Below, piece by piece: positions 41,449 through 52,076 of a DNA stretch of 64,000 bases. How positions within the stretch are numbered: position 1 is the stretch's first letter; each line of letters starts with the position of its first letter. The notes under the pieces were generated by a model. It had not been told where the DNA came from, searched no databases, and was given only the letters and a program-made list of their open reading frames with translations. Where the stretch lies: the NCBI RefSeq assembly GCF_003987335.1, contig NZ_PIPK01000001.1, forward strand, positions 248,001 to 312,000, given 5' to 3'. This DNA is from Aliidiomarina maris (GTDB lineage Bacteria; Pseudomonadota; Gammaproteobacteria; Enterobacterales; Alteromonadaceae). The translations under genes and the position numbers were made by a program.

Positions 41449-43908
41449 CTAGCGGTCAGCGTACAGGTAATCCCACCACTGTGGCTCGTCTTTTAAATGC
41501 TTGTCAAAAAACGCCATGTAGGTTTGCCACCATAATAAGCGCGGGGTGCGGCGGTTTATCGCATGGTCTTCACCAATGAATTCCACCAGCTCAACGTCTT
41601 TATCCAGCATTTTAAGCGCCGTATACATCATGTGGCTTTCACCTGGTGGTACGTTGGTGTCGCTGTCACCATGAATTAACAACAGCGGCGTGTTAATTCG
41701 GTCAGCAAAATTCAACGGGCTGCGCTCGCGATACAGCTCTGGCGCATTCCAAGGGAAACTCCCTTTGCTGGCTTCGCCTGAATAACCAAAGCCCCACCAA
41801 CCATGGCCCCAATAGGAACTAATATGGCTAATGCCAGCATGCGACATCGATGCAGCAAATAAATCGGTTTGAGTCGCCAGTAGCATGGTCATGAACCCAC
41901 CATATGAAGCGCCTAAATTACCCACTCGATCTGCATCAACAAAGTCATGCTGCTCAATAAACCGACGCGTGCCTTGAATGATGTCGTCGGTCGTATATTC
42001 ACCCCACGCATTCACATGCCGCGCCGAGAAATCCTGACCAAAGCCAATCGCGCCCGTAGGTTGCAATACATACACCACGTAACCCATATCGGCCCAGAGA
42101 TTAAACGGATACCGCCCGGTAAAGTTACGCGTAACCGGCGTGGTGCCACCATAGTAATATACCAACGCTGGATACTGACGGCTTTCATCAAAGTTATGCG
42201 GCAGGTAAATACGCCCATAAATTGTGTCACCGCGTTCATTGGTGAAGTTCCATTCACGGGTATTCGCATCGCGATTCAAACGATACGCATCATCCGCGCT
42301 GTCCCACAGTAACTGAGCGCTATCGCCAATATCAGCAAAATACGTGCGCTGCGGCGCACTCATCAAGGTGCCTGCGTACACCACGCGAGGCGTGCTTTGC
42401 TGACTGACACTAGCGGTATCAATCACATCCACCACTTGGTCTACGCGATGAAAACGCCCTTGCTGCGCATTAAAGTGATACAACACACTGCGGTCACGGT
42501 CGGTGGTTTGTACCACCAAATCGCCGTTTGCCGTCGGCATGATTTGACTAATGGCAGGGTCAAAATCGCGCGACAACGGCGTCACGTCAGCACCATTCAT
42601 GCTCACGCGGTACAGTTGACCGTCATAGTTGTTCGCCATTAACTCACTATCGTTCAGGGCCAGCCCTGCACCGTCACCAAATTCAGGGCCTGCAACCACA
42701 TACAAGCCTTCCGGCGCGTAGCGTGCTTGGTTAAAGGTACGGTACTCCCCGATGGTTTCAACCTCGCCGCTGGCAATTTCAATTTGCAGCAAGCGGGTTA
42801 AACTGTGGGGTGGTTCAGCGTAATCAACCAAACTTTGGCTCACCAGCACGTAGTCACCGTCAGCGTGCGTGTCTTGTAGGCTGATGCGTCCTGCTAACTC
42901 AGTTACCTGGCTCAATACACCGTCATTGAGTGAGTAGGTAAATACGTCGGCTTGCTGGCGGAAATAGTTCCAGCGGTCTTCTAAAGCTCGATAGCGTTTC
43001 ACTTGGCCATCATGCTCGTCTTCACGCTCCATCAAGGTAAACATCAGGGTCTCGTCATTCAGCCAGCGTAAACTACTTAGGCGTTCAAGGGCTGCGGTTT
43101 GACGTGTGACGTCACCTGAACCGACCTGCATGGTGTGCAATTGATCATTGCGCATAAAGGCGAGTTGCTGGGAATTTGGGCTCCAGCTGAATTGACTGGC
43201 GTTATCGGCCCATTCAAATACCACCTCTCGACTGGCTAAATGATACAGCTGCGTCTGCATCTGTGGGCTGTCGCCAGTGGCTTCACTAAAGTGCTGGCGT
43301 TGCCACACCACATATTCACCATCTGGTGATAACGACACGTTGGTGGTGGTTTGCGCATCAAATAGTTGTTCTGCATACAGGCGATGCGCTTGAGGGCGTG
43401 TCGTATCAACCACGTCATGATCCGCCTTGCCCTGCCAATCCAGTTGAACCTGTGACCAATCTTCAACGCCACCGACCAGCACCAACACTTGATGATCACC
43501 GGTTTGTAGTGCCAGCTCGTAATGGCTGTGACCGTCAACGTTGCGACCGTTGATTTGGCGACCATTGACGAATACGCGACTATGTTCAGCAGCTTCCACC
43601 ACCAATGTGCCCTGTACAAACCGATCAACGCCCATTGGCACATACAAAAGCGCGCTACTTTGCTGCGACGACCATTGGCTCAATGCATCACCACTTGCTT
43701 CTTGTTGTAACCAAGGCTGGATTAAGCTTTGGCTAATCGCATCAGCGCGCGATGACTGGTACCAAGATAAATGACTTGGCTGGTTGATGGGATTGACCCA
43801 CACCGCATCACGATCAATCGCGCTGGCTTGGGTTGAAAGGCCCAGCGTAGCGCCAGCCAGTAACCACCCTGCAAGCCCAGAAAAACCTATTTGTCTGCTT
43901 GTTGTCAT
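41449..43908 (-). CDS. S9 family prolyl oligopeptidase-like secreted peptidase
   Basis: 819 residues. Signal peptide ending in LSTQASA, a central beta-propeller-like region (~200-560) and a C-terminal alpha/beta hydrolase: NLGASYGGFMTM (nucleophile Ser), IHGDSDTNVPPGES (Asp) and GEDHAIN (His). Related to DPP4/acylaminoacyl peptidases of marine Alteromonadales, which digest peptides in the periplasm. The N-terminal ~150 residues form an extra beta-sandwich-like domain. Monocistronic, divergent from 43994. Confidence 0.9.
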   Translation of the reverse strand: MTTSRQIGFSGLAGWLLAGATLGLSTQASAIDRDAVWVNPINQPSHLSWYQSSRADAISQSLIQPWLQQEASGDALSQWSSQQSSALLYVPMGVDRFVQGTLVVEAAEHSRVFVNGRQINGRNVDGHSHYELALQTGDHQVLVLVGGVEDWSQVQLDWQGKADHDVVDTTRPQAHRLYAEQLFDAQTTTNVSLSPDGEYVVWQRQHFSEATGDSPQMQTQLYHLASREVVFEWADNASQFSWSPNSQQLAFMRNDQLHTMQVGSGDVTRQTAALERLSSLRWLNDETLMFTLMEREDEHDGQVKRYRALEDRWNYFRQQADVFTYSLNDGVLSQVTELAGRISLQDTHADGDYVLVSQSLVDYAEPPHSLTRLLQIEIASGEVETIGEYRTFNQARYAPEGLYVVAGPEFGDGAGLALNDSELMANNYDGQLYRVSMNGADVTPLSRDFDPAISQIMPTANGDLVVQTTDRDRSVLYHFNAQQGRFHRVDQVVDVIDTASVSQQSTPRVVYAGTLMSAPQRTYFADIGDSAQLLWDSADDAYRLNRDANTREWNFTNERGDTIYGRIYLPHNFDESRQYPALVYYYGGTTPVTRNFTGRYPFNLWADMGYVVYVLQPTGAIGFGQDFSARHVNAWGEYTTDDIIQGTRRFIEQHDFVDADRVGNLGASYGGFMTMLLATQTDLFAASMSHAGISHISSYWGHGWWGFGYSGEASKGSFPWNAPELYRERSPLNFADRINTPLLLIHGDSDTNVPPGESHMMYTALKMLDKDVELVEFIGEDHAINRRTPRLLWWQTYMAFFDKHLKDEPQWWDYLYADR

Positions 43909-43993
43909 GCGTAAAGCCCTATACTGTCATAAACTTAATTAACCGCTACACTGTACAAATAATTACAACAAATTTATACAAGGAATCTTTCCC

Positions 43994-44641
43994 ATGGCTC
44001 TGAATCGAGTGTTTAAGCGCGCCGCTTGGGCCCTAAGTGCCTGTTGTATGTTGCCTGCGGCGATGGCCCATTCCCAGGTGTTTAGCACCTATCAACAATA
44101 TGTCGAGCCACCTTACAGCAGTCTGGTCATAGGTTACGCCCAGGCCCGCTTCGACGACTATGATGACAATGCCAGTGACGTCAATTTTCGCTTTGAGCAG
44201 CGCCTCCTTGAGAACATATACCTTAGCGCCAGCTATCTAGATTTCAGTCAAAACCTGAGCGGCTTTGCCTTCCCTCTTGAGCTCGAAGACTTACAGCTCG
44301 GTGTCGGCTATATGGAACGTTCAGAGTTAGGCCCGCATGCGGATTTGTCGTTATTGGTGGGGCGTGAGACTTTTCAGCGCCCGCTTAGCGATGACACCAA
44401 TGCCGCATTTATTGACGAGAGCAATTATTTCGGTGTCCAGTTCGGGTTGCGTGAAGCCCATGGTCCAATTGAAGCCCAAGCCGCGATTGCCTATGTGTTT
44501 CATGACGGTCAACGCGACGACCAGTTACGCTGGCACGTGGGCGCGTTTTTGACGGTCTGGGAAACCCTGGCGGTAGGCTTGCGCTACCAGGACAATGATG
44601 ACTACAGCGTTGCCAGTGTCGAGTTTCGCTTTAGCTGGTAA
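43994..44641 (+). CDS. Outer-membrane beta-barrel-like protein
   Basis: 215 residues with a signal peptide ending in AMAHS, strongly alternating hydrophobic strands (SLVIGYAQARFDDY, IYLSASYLDFSQ, LAVGLRYQD) and a C-terminal FRFSW aromatic ending suited to BAM insertion. About 8 strands fit. AAGGAATC precedes the ATG. No specific family; probably related to the next gene. A half Pho box (CTGTCATAAA, 43924-43933) lies upstream but lacks its second repeat. Confidence 0.7.
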   Translation: MALNRVFKRAAWALSACCMLPAAMAHSQVFSTYQQYVEPPYSSLVIGYAQARFDDYDDNASDVNFRFEQRLLENIYLSASYLDFSQNLSGFAFPLELEDLQLGVGYMERSELGPHADLSLLVGRETFQRPLSDDTNAAFIDESNYFGVQFGLREAHGPIEAQAAIAYVFHDGQRDDQLRWHVGAFLTVWETLAVGLRYQDNDDYSVASVEFRFSW

Positions 44642-44795
44642 AGGCCTTGCTCGGCGTTAAATATGTGCAAGTCACTTGAGCGATGGCTTAGGTACTTATA
44701 GACTATGACATTCATCAATTAATATGTGGCTGCGCGCAGGCAGTGGTAGCAACTTACCTAATGTGCGCGCAGCACTCGACTTGAGAATGTTTATT

Positions 44796-45362
44796 ATGCT
44801 TCGTCGTATCATCCCTGCACTGACCCTTCTTGCGCTAACCGGCGCTGCTAACGCACAAGCGTTGAACCTCACTCAACCAAGCTACACCCATGTGTCAGCT
44901 GGCGTTGGGGAGAATTCCCGTGGACAACGCGCCTACATGATCGACGTAGAGCACGAGTTCGGGCATAAGTATTTTGTCACCGGGCATTACGAAAATATCA
45001 GCCAGTCCAGCAACCGTCCTCGCCAAAGCGTGATTGACCTCGGTGTTGGCCGTTATTTCAATGTGTATGACCGCACAACTTTAGATGTATCGACCAGCGT
45101 GGGTAACTTTGTTGAAGGCTCGAACGTATTCAGCGGCTCAGGTAACACTTTCTACACCTTAAATGGTGGCGTGCGTCAGCGTCACGACGCGTTAGAGTAT
45201 CGCTTGGGTTATCGTTACATTGATATGAGCGGCTTTGATAGTAACCATGGCGTGGTGGTATCTGCCCACTTCTATTTCACCCCGCAAACCGCATTAGGGG
45301 TGTATTTCAGCGACGTATATGCCAACTCAAATTGGAGCTTCGGCCTGCGAGTGCTCTACTAA
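44796..45362 (+). CDS. Outer-membrane beta-barrel-like protein
   Basis: 188 residues from the ATG at 44796; 44787 is an alternative. Signal peptide ending in GAANAQA, then repeated amphipathic strands (YFVTGHYENISQSS, LEYRLGYRYIDMSG) and a terminal aromatic (FGLRVLY). Length fits an 8-strand barrel. It is similar in layout to its upstream neighbour, which suggests an old duplication. An 8-bp inverted repeat CTGCGCGC/GCGCGCAG (44730-44772) precedes it. Confidence 0.7.
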   Translation: MLRRIIPALTLLALTGAANAQALNLTQPSYTHVSAGVGENSRGQRAYMIDVEHEFGHKYFVTGHYENISQSSNRPRQSVIDLGVGRYFNVYDRTTLDVSTSVGNFVEGSNVFSGSGNTFYTLNGGVRQRHDALEYRLGYRYIDMSGFDSNHGVVVSAHFYFTPQTALGVYFSDVYANSNWSFGLRVLY

Positions 45363-45525
45363 GCACTGCTTAGTCATTCAACAAGGCGATAACAACTCAT
45401 CGCTTTGCCAGCCTGGGGTACTGGTCAGTACCCCTAGTCTCATGTATGCTTAGCCAGTTTTAATATAACACTTACTATAACAAAGCCTGCTCACAGGCGT
45501 TGCGCTATCCATACGGGGAATCACC

Positions 45526-47076
45526 ATGAGTGACCAACAATCCGTCAAAAGCAAAGACGGCCTACTCGATAGAATTCTAAATAGAATCGAAATTATTGGT
45601 AATAAACTGCCTGACCCAGCGGTCATGTTTGCAGGGTTATTACTGATTGTTTGGGTGTTAAGCTTAATTTTCGCTCAATTTAGTTACAGTGAAATTGACC
45701 CACGAACGTCTGAAGCCATCGTGGTGAATAACCTGCTGGCACCTGACGCCCTAGCCAACTTTCTGGCGGGCATGGTTACCACCTTCACCTCATTTGCGCC
45801 ACTTGGCGTGGTGCTAGTTGCTATGCTGGGTATTGGTGTCGCTGAACGTAGTGGCTTTATCAATGTTGGTATCAAGCTGCTGCTAAACAATACCGCGAAG
45901 TTCTTACTCACGCCGCTACTTATCTTAGTGGCCATTGTCAGCCACACGGCAGTCGATGCTGGTTATGTGTTGGTAATTCCACTGGGCGGGATTATCTTCT
46001 ACGCCGCTGGCCGTCACCCACTTGCCGGTATCGCCGCTGCGTTTGCAGGGGTATCAGGTGGCTTTAGCGCCAACTTTGTACCCAGCGCCATTGACCCCAT
46101 GCTTCAAGGTATCACCGAAGCGTCGGCGCGGTTGTACGATGCGAGTATCGTACTTAACCCTTTGAATAACTGGTTCTTCACCAGTTTATCGTCGATTGTC
46201 GTCATCGGTATTGGTTGGTACATCACTGACAAAATTATCGAGCCGCGCTTAAAAGGCACCGAAATTGACGGCGATCCAAGCGAAATGCCGCAAATCGAAG
46301 AAGTATCATCACAAGATCGAAAAGCCTTTACTGCTGGTGGCTTGACCATGCTGGCAGGCATTGCCTTATTGGTGGCGGCGGTATGGCCAGAAGGCTCAGC
46401 GCTACGCAGCCCACAGGGTGAAATCGCCGCGTTTGACGCCCCATTGATGCAATCTATTGTTCCACTGATTTTCCTGCTATTTTGGGTGCCAGGTATTGTG
46501 CATGGGTATATTGCGGGCACGTTTAAAGAGTCGCGCGATATTATTATGGCGATGTCAAAAACCATGGAAACCATGGCGTACTACTTGGTTATGGCGTTTT
46601 TCTGTGCGCTCTTTATTCAAGCCTTTGGTGACTCAAACTTAGGCATTTTAATTGCCATGAAAGGCGCTAACTTCCTGCAATCATTAGCAGTGCCTGGGTC
46701 TGTGACTATCGTCGGGATTGTATTCCTGGTTGCGCTGATCAACTTGTTTGTGGGTTCAGCCAGTGCCAAATGGTTGCTGATTTCACCGATTTTCGTGCCG
46801 ATGCTGATGCAACTTGGTATCTCGCCAGACTTAACTCAGGCGGCATACCGTGTAGGTGACTCAGTCAGTAACATTATCACCCCGCTGTTACCATACTTCC
46901 CGCTAGTGGTGGTGTACTGTCAGCGTTATGTGAAGAACACGGGTATCGGTACCTTGGTATCACTGATGCTGCCATATAGTGTCGCGTTAGGTATTATCTG
47001 GACCCTATTCTTGCTGGCCTACTGGGCACTTGGCATTCCACTAGGTGTGCAGTCAAGCTACGGGTATCCAGCCTAA
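45526..47076 (+). CDS. AbgT family transporter
   Basis: 516 residues, about 11-13 membrane helices, beginning LLDRILNRIEIIGNKLPDPA and containing the AbgT-family GLLLIVWVLS, AERSGFI, SHTAVDAGYVLVIPLGG and FVGSASAKWLLISPIFVPM. AbgT/MtrF proteins are trimeric, sodium- or proton-driven carriers; E. coli AbgT takes up p-aminobenzoyl-glutamate and some relatives export sulfonamides. The direction and substrate here are not determined. Followed by a strong terminator. Confidence 0.92.
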   Translation: MSDQQSVKSKDGLLDRILNRIEIIGNKLPDPAVMFAGLLLIVWVLSLIFAQFSYSEIDPRTSEAIVVNNLLAPDALANFLAGMVTTFTSFAPLGVVLVAMLGIGVAERSGFINVGIKLLLNNTAKFLLTPLLILVAIVSHTAVDAGYVLVIPLGGIIFYAAGRHPLAGIAAAFAGVSGGFSANFVPSAIDPMLQGITEASARLYDASIVLNPLNNWFFTSLSSIVVIGIGWYITDKIIEPRLKGTEIDGDPSEMPQIEEVSSQDRKAFTAGGLTMLAGIALLVAAVWPEGSALRSPQGEIAAFDAPLMQSIVPLIFLLFWVPGIVHGYIAGTFKESRDIIMAMSKTMETMAYYLVMAFFCALFIQAFGDSNLGILIAMKGANFLQSLAVPGSVTIVGIVFLVALINLFVGSASAKWLLISPIFVPMLMQLGISPDLTQAAYRVGDSVSNIITPLLPYFPLVVVYCQRYVKNTGIGTLVSLMLPYSVALGIIWTLFLLAYWALGIPLGVQSSYGYPA

Positions 47077-47111
47077 GTATTAGCTATACCTTAGACAGTA
47101 ATTATCTACCT

Positions 47112-47141
47112 GAGCGTCACTTTTAAGTGGCGCTCTTTTTT
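47112..47141 (+). terminator. Terminator of the AbgT-family gene
   Basis: A 10-bp imperfect stem GAGCGTCACT/AGTGGCGCTC with a TTTA loop, followed by TTTTTT. Confidence 0.85.
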
Positions 47142-47229
47142 ATTTGCGCCATGGTATGATAGTCCTAAAGCTGTCAGGCACAGGCAATGTCGCCCTGCAG
47201 TAGTTGCGAATTAATCGATTGAGGTGAGT

Positions 47230-48387
47230 ATGTCGCTACCAAGTTTTTTAACCATGTATTCAGAGCTGGTTGCCAGCCCATCGGTGTCGTGTTTAGACCC
47301 GTCTTGGGACACTAGTAATAAAGCGGTGATCGACAAACTCGCGGGTTGGTTTGAAAGCTTAGGGTTTAGCGTGCAGGTGAATGAGCTCGCGGCACAGCGT
47401 GGCAAATTCAATATGCTGGCCAGCTACTGCCCACATGGTGTCACCGAGGGCGGTTTGTTACTCGCCGGCCACACCGACACGGTGCCATGGGACGAAGGCC
47501 GCTGGACCCGTGACCCATTTAAACTCACCGAAGCCGACGGGCGACTATATGGCTTAGGTAGCGCTGACATGAAAGGCTTCTTTGCCTTTGTACTTGAAGC
47601 CTTACGCCAACAAGACTTGGGCCAGTTAACCAAACCAATTCGGGTACTTGCTACGGCCGACGAAGAAACCAGCATGGCGGGTGCGCGTGAATTAAGTAAA
47701 TTTAGCGACTTAAAGCCTGATTACGCGATTATTGGCGAACCTACCAATATGGCGCCTGTGATTATGCACAAAGGCCACACCACCGAGTGCGTCAAAATTA
47801 TTGGCCGTAGCGGGCATAGTTCAAACCCTGCTGCGGGTTTAAACGCGATTGACGTTATGCATGAGGTGATCGGCGAATTAATCAAAGTACGTCAAACCAT
47901 GGCAGAAAAATATCATCACGGAGGCTTTGATGTGCCCTATCCGACCATGAATTTTGGTCATATTCATGGCGGTGACGCAGCCAACCGTATTTGTGCATGT
48001 TGCGAATTACACCTCGACACGCGCCCGTTACCTGGCATGCGCTTAGATGATTTTTATGGGTTATTACATGGTGCGTTGCAGCCTTTGCAAGCGCGCATGC
48101 CTGGAGTGATTGAAATCCGTTCCATGCATGAACCGATTCCCGGTTACGCGTGTCCGTCTGACTCGGCCATTGTGAAGCTTGCCGAAGAGCTGACCGGGCA
48201 CAGTGCCACCCCAGCTAATTACTGTACCGAAGCGCCATTTGTACAAGATCTTGGCTGTGAAACCATCATTATGGGCCCAGGCTCAATTAACCAAGCCCAT
48301 CAGCCCGATGAGTTCATTACCCTTGCGGAAATCGCCCCGTCGCAGCAACAATTGAACCAAATTATTCGTCGAGTGTGCCAAGCATGA
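47230..48387 (+). CDS. argE: Acetylornithine deacetylase
   Basis: 385 residues from the ATG at 47230 with GAGG 5 nt upstream (E. coli ArgE 383). M20 metallopeptidase motifs: [15 protein letters not shown] (His, Asp), [12 protein letters not shown] (bridging Asp), [12 protein letters not shown] (catalytic Glu) and IIGEPTN. It makes ornithine from N-acetylornithine in arginine synthesis, cytoplasmic. It stands apart from other arg genes and overlaps rnhB by 4 bp. Confidence 0.95.
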   Translation: MSLPSFLTMYSELVASPSVSCLDPSWDTSNKAVIDKLAGWFESLGFSVQVNELAAQRGKFNMLASYCPHGVTEGGLLLAGHTDTVPWDEGRWTRDPFKLTEADGRLYGLGSADMKGFFAFVLEALRQQDLGQLTKPIRVLATADEETSMAGARELSKFSDLKPDYAIIGEPTNMAPVIMHKGHTTECVKIIGRSGHSSNPAAGLNAIDVMHEVIGELIKVRQTMAEKYHHGGFDVPYPTMNFGHIHGGDAANRICACCELHLDTRPLPGMRLDDFYGLLHGALQPLQARMPGVIEIRSMHEPIPGYACPSDSAIVKLAEELTGHSATPANYCTEAPFVQDLGCETIIMGPGSINQAHQPDEFITLAEIAPSQQQLNQIIRRVCQA

Positions 48388-48995
48388 ACCAAGCGCTTAC
48401 CTTGATATGCGGCGTCGATGAAGCCGGCCGCGGCCCGATTGCAGGGCCGGTAGTTGCGGCAGCCGTAATTCTTGACCCTAACCACCCCATTGAAGGGGTC
48501 ACGGATTCAAAGAAATTAAGCGAGAAAAAGCGCTTAGTGCTGAGCGAAGAGATTAAAACCCACGCACTGTATTGGGCCATTGCCCAGTGCGATGTGGCAG
48601 AAATTGATCAGCTAAATATTTTACATGCCTCAATGCTTGCGATGTCGCGTGCCGTTGAAGCTTTGCCGGTAGCACCTGAACACGTGCTGGTCGACGGTAA
48701 TCGCCTACCTGCGTTAAAAGTCCCTGCCACCGCCATTGTCAAAGGCGATGCCAGTGAAGCCTGCATAGGTGCAGCCTCTATTTTGGCGAAAGTAGAGCGC
48801 GACCGCCAAATGTTAGAATGGCACGCACAGTATCCAATATATGACTTTGCCAAGCATAAGGCCTACCCGACGGCAGCGCATTTAGCGTGCATTCAAACCC
48901 ATGGTGTGAGCCCCATTCACCGCCGCAGCTTTCGCCCCGTGCGCGAGGTGCTGGCTAAACAAGCACAACAAGCAGCAGGAGGCTCCAACCCATGA
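48384..48995 (+). CDS. rnhB: Ribonuclease HII
   Basis: 203 residues from the ATG at 48384, which overlaps the argE stop. [20 protein letters not shown] (catalytic Asp-Glu), [17 protein letters not shown] and [22 protein letters not shown] hold the D-E-D-D metal site. It removes ribonucleotides from DNA. rnhB usually lies by lpxB/dnaE; here it is in an argE-rnhB-SDR operon with ATGA junctions on both sides. Confidence 0.95.
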   Translation: MNQALTLICGVDEAGRGPIAGPVVAAAVILDPNHPIEGVTDSKKLSEKKRLVLSEEIKTHALYWAIAQCDVAEIDQLNILHASMLAMSRAVEALPVAPEHVLVDGNRLPALKVPATAIVKGDASEACIGAASILAKVERDRQMLEWHAQYPIYDFAKHKAYPTAAHLACIQTHGVSPIHRRSFRPVREVLAKQAQQAAGGSNP

Positions 48996-49774
48996 CAACT
49001 ATACAAGGCGCAACTATCTGGCTCACCGGCGCGTCATCGGGCATTGGTTTAGCACTGGCAGAGCAACTTGCCGCCAAAGGCGCCAAGCTGATTTTAACCG
49101 CGCGTAGCACACAGACCTTAGAAGCCCTGGCTGAACGCCTTCCGGGTGAGCATCAGGTGCTCAGTCTGGACTTATCCAAGCCTGAGGAAGCGGTGCGCAA
49201 CGCTGCAACTGCGTTAGGCGAGCAAAAAATTGATATCTTAATCAATAATGCCGGAGTGTCTCAGCGCAGCTTAGCTTTGGACACTGAATTTCAGGTCTAT
49301 CGTGATTTAATGGAAATTAATTATTTCAGCGTTGTCGCCCTGAGTAAGTGGGTTGCGCCACGCATGGTTGAACAAGGTCACGGCTGCATTGTCAGTGTGT
49401 CCAGTGTGGCTGGTAAAGTCGCCACCAAACGCCGCTCAGGCTATTCTGGGGCGAAATTTGCCGTGATTGGCTTTATGGATGCGCTGCGGGCTGAATTAAA
49501 AGCCTCGAATGTGCATTGCTTAACCGTATGTCCAGGCTTTGTGCACACCCAAATTGCCCACAACGCACTGGTTGCTGACGGTTCGCGCTTGGGTCAAGCC
49601 GACCCTGATAACGCTGGTGGTATTAGCGCTGAGCAATGCGCGCAGGAAATAGTGCGCGCCATTGAACAACGCCGCGATGAAATCGTGGTAGGTAAAGGGC
49701 TATCGAAAATAGCCCCGTGGTTACAGCGTGTTGCCCCCGGCCTGCTACGCAACATGATAGCCAAACGCGACTAA
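48992..49774 (+). CDS. Short-chain dehydrogenase/reductase
   Basis: 260 residues. Rossmann [15 protein letters not shown] (TGxxxGxG), NNAGVS, Ser in SVSSVAGK and the catalytic YSGAKFA (Tyr-x-x-x-Lys). It belongs to the DHRS7-like group with [15 protein letters not shown](P)H-dependent; substrate unknown. Third gene of the operon, overlapping rnhB by 4 bp. Confidence 0.9.
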   Translation: MTTIQGATIWLTGASSGIGLALAEQLAAKGAKLILTARSTQTLEALAERLPGEHQVLSLDLSKPEEAVRNAATALGEQKIDILINNAGVSQRSLALDTEFQVYRDLMEINYFSVVALSKWVAPRMVEQGHGCIVSVSSVAGKVATKRRSGYSGAKFAVIGFMDALRAELKASNVHCLTVCPGFVHTQIAHNALVADGSRLGQADPDNAGGISAEQCAQEIVRAIEQRRDEIVVGKGLSKIAPWLQRVAPGLLRNMIAKRD

Positions 49775-49803
49775 CCAAGTACGATTCACCGCGAGCAGAA
49801 ACT

Positions 49804-50265
49804 TTAGAGCCAGCGCCGCGTGCGCTGGCGGTAAGCGCTATATGTATCGCCAAATTGCTGCTGTAAACTACGCTCTTCAGGAATAATCTGAAAACGCGTG
49901 ATATACGCCACAAAGCCTAGCCACACCAACAAAGCTGTCAACGCGCCTAACCAAATTACGAAACCAAGTAGCATGCAGGCTAAGCCCAAATAAATCGGGT
50001 TGCGACTAACCTTGAACACGCCGTCAGTCATTAAGTGGGTAGTTTGTTCCGGGTGTAGTGGGTTCACTGTGGTTTTATGGTCATAGCAGGCACGAGCGCC
50101 AGCAATCGCGATCTGCGCGCCAACAATCGCCAGAATAACCGCTATCACCACCTGACCTGCAAACATGATAAGCACAACGGGGGCGTAGCGCCCCACCACA
50201 TACATAAAAACCGCCGCTAGTAAAAGAATAACCAGCGGCGGAATTTTAAGTTCTAACCTTTTCAA
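49804..50265 (-). CDS. Isoprenylcysteine methyltransferase-like membrane protein
   Basis: 153 residues, four to five helices. The C-terminal motif GVFKVSRNPIYLGLACMLLG and later IIPEERSLQQQFGDTYSAY is the PEMT/ICMT SAM-dependent methyltransferase signature (RNPxYxG, EE). Bacterial members methylate unknown lipids or small molecules. Monocistronic, convergent with the SDR gene. Confidence 0.85.
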   Translation of the reverse strand: MKRLELKIPPLVILLLAAVFMYVVGRYAPVVLIMFAGQVVIAVILAIVGAQIAIAGARACYDHKTTVNPLHPEQTTHLMTDGVFKVSRNPIYLGLACMLLGFVIWLGALTALLVWLGFVAYITRFQIIPEERSLQQQFGDTYSAYRQRTRRWL

Positions 50266-50314
50266 AGTGTGTCCTTGGCGAAAATGGTTTCGCAGCCAAC
50301 CTAAACGGCTGCTA

Positions 50315-51490
50315 TTAAACCATGGGTTTCACCCCTTTTCCACTGTGACCCTCGCGCTTCCAAAAGCCAATAATACCGGCTGAGCGCACCATCAAATAGG
50401 TAAAACCAAGCAGTGCAAAGCCCAAGATTAACGCCAAAATTCTTGAATAGGTTTGGCTTGCATACACCCCGCCATCACCGACAGGCACCGGGTCGCGAGG
50501 CGCAATTGGCATGCCATGACGCTCCGCCATGGTCTGAATACCAATAAAGTGAATGGCCGGCACGCCTTCGCGAATAAAATACCCCATGACGGTATCAACG
50601 GCGAAAGCGCGAGCCGGCGCATTGCGCTGTAGCCCTGGTGAGAACTGACTATCGATACCGGGTGGGCCAACAATAGTGGCGCCACCACCGACATTCACGA
50701 ACGCTTTATACGGGCGCCCTTCTGAGTGGTCACGATAAAGCGCAATACGATCAGCCACCGCTTCTTGGTAATTACTTGGCTCAATCAACGGCACGCCAGC
50801 ACGCGCAATGGTATCAAGAATAATCTGACGCCCCTCATTTGAAATATCGGCGCCACGGTCTTCAACACCACCAATCGAGGCTGCAACCGGACGCGAAGCG
50901 ATAACTCCGGCACTGCGCAATTCACGCTCCATATCCAGCCATAACAACCCTGGGACGTTGGCGCCATATTGTGACGATGACGCTGACGCAATAATCACAG
51001 GCTCAGCCCCTAAGGCTTCAATTGCTGCATATACCGCTAAATTAAGTGCCGGAAACGAACCGGATACGGCCACCGCAACCAAATCACCCTCTTCCACGCC
51101 TGCATCGGCTAATAATTTAACCGCCACAGCACCCCAGTTCGGGTTGATTGTGGTTTGCTTAGATTCCAAGCCACCAATCGTGGTGGTCACTTCACTGCTG
51201 GAGATGCCTAACATGCCAGAGCGTGTCGGATCATTTTCAGGGTTGATTGGGCGTAAGTCGGCGCGCACTGGGCGAATGGCATCGTACCCATCGCGCACCG
51301 TGCGCGATGCCGCCACCATCGTGGAATAATGTGCCTCCACCACAGGATCACGTACGGTGATATTCTCAGCGGCCAGCAAAATGACAATCGCGATTAATGA
51401 TAGGAATACTAATCCCCACGTTGGGATCTTCGATGCTCGCCAGTAAATCTTGGTGTAGCCGCCAGCTTTCTTATTTGCTTGTTTGAACAT
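50315..51490 (-). CDS. pgsW: Poly-gamma-glutamate system protein PgsW
   Basis: 391 residues from the ATG at 51490 with TAGGAG upstream. One N-terminal and one C-terminal membrane helix bracket a large extracytoplasmic domain with Gly-rich loops (AVSGSFPALNLAVYAAIEA, FVNVGGGATIVGPPG). It matches the poly-gamma-glutamate system protein that follows pgsB and pgsC in some bacteria in place of CapA. Role in assembly or export is inferred from this linkage. Last gene of pgsB-pgsC-pgsW. Confidence 0.8.
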   Translation of the reverse strand: MFKQANKKAGGYTKIYWRASKIPTWGLVFLSLIAIVILLAAENITVRDPVVEAHYSTMVAASRTVRDGYDAIRPVRADLRPINPENDPTRSGMLGISSSEVTTTIGGLESKQTTINPNWGAVAVKLLADAGVEEGDLVAVAVSGSFPALNLAVYAAIEALGAEPVIIASASSSQYGANVPGLLWLDMERELRSAGVIASRPVAASIGGVEDRGADISNEGRQIILDTIARAGVPLIEPSNYQEAVADRIALYRDHSEGRPYKAFVNVGGGATIVGPPGIDSQFSPGLQRNAPARAFAVDTVMGYFIREGVPAIHFIGIQTMAERHGMPIAPRDPVPVGDGGVYASQTYSRILALILGFALLGFTYLMVRSAGIIGFWKREGHSGKGVKPMV

Positions 51491-51500
51491 AACTCTACTC

Positions 51501-52076
51501 CTACCAACCTGGCATCTGCATCGCTTGATTGGCTTCATAGGCCATCAAAGCATCGGGCATAATCACTATTAAGGCTAAGCGCACGAGTACGGCAGTGACT
51601 GCAAGGCCGCATAGCGTCTGCAGCACGCCTTGGCGGTCGAACCAAATGGCTATCAACCCTGGGATGATATAACCGATAATGCTGGTTTCCATCACCGCCA
51701 TCATAAAGCCCGATTCAAGCTGCGCCACTTGGGCTTCGGCGTCTCCAGGCGTACCAATCATCTCGAGGTCGGCCCAAGCCACTAAACTGCCTAAGAACAT
51801 GTCCAGTAAGCCTGCAATTAAATACCCCGTTAAAATCATAATGATGGTTTGTCGGCGGCCATAAATAACCACGTAACTTGACACCATGCGCACAATCAAG
51901 AATGTCGCAAACGCAGCAAATAAGGTCACCATCACACTCAATGGGCTCATCAGTTGAAGCGCCATGTAGCCAGGCACCACCAGACCACCAGCGGCGAGGC
52001 CAAAGCTGGTGCTCAGTAACAAGGTAAAAAATAAGCCGATGCCTATGGATACCGCTAAAATATTTAACGCGATCAT
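51501..52076 (-). CDS. pgsC: Poly-gamma-glutamate biosynthesis protein PgsC/CapC
   Basis: 191 residues, about five membrane helices, starting MIALNILAVSIGIGLFFTLL and containing GLAAGGLVVPGYMALQLMSP, the CapC/PgsC signature. PgsC is the membrane partner of the PgsB ligase. Its ATG overlaps the pgsB stop as ATGA. Normal CapC proteins are ~150 residues; this one has one or two extra C-terminal helices. Confidence 0.88.
   Translation of the reverse strand: MIALNILAVSIGIGLFFTLLLSTSFGLAAGGLVVPGYMALQLMSPLSVMVTLFAAFATFLIVRMVSSYVVIYGRRQTIIMILTGYLIAGLLDMFLGSLVAWADLEMIGTPGDAEAQVAQLESGFMMAVMETSIIGYIIPGLIAIWFDRQGVLQTLCGLAVTAVLVRLALIVIMPDALMAYEANQAMQMPGW

Noticed and set aside
43924-43941. Pho box upstream of the barrel protein at 43994
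   Set aside because: CTGTCATAAA is only one half; the second repeat (CTTAATTA) does not match.
47200-47229. ARG box in front of argE
   Set aside because: GAATTAATCGATT has only partial symmetry compared with TGAAT-N4-ATTCA and no second box is seen.
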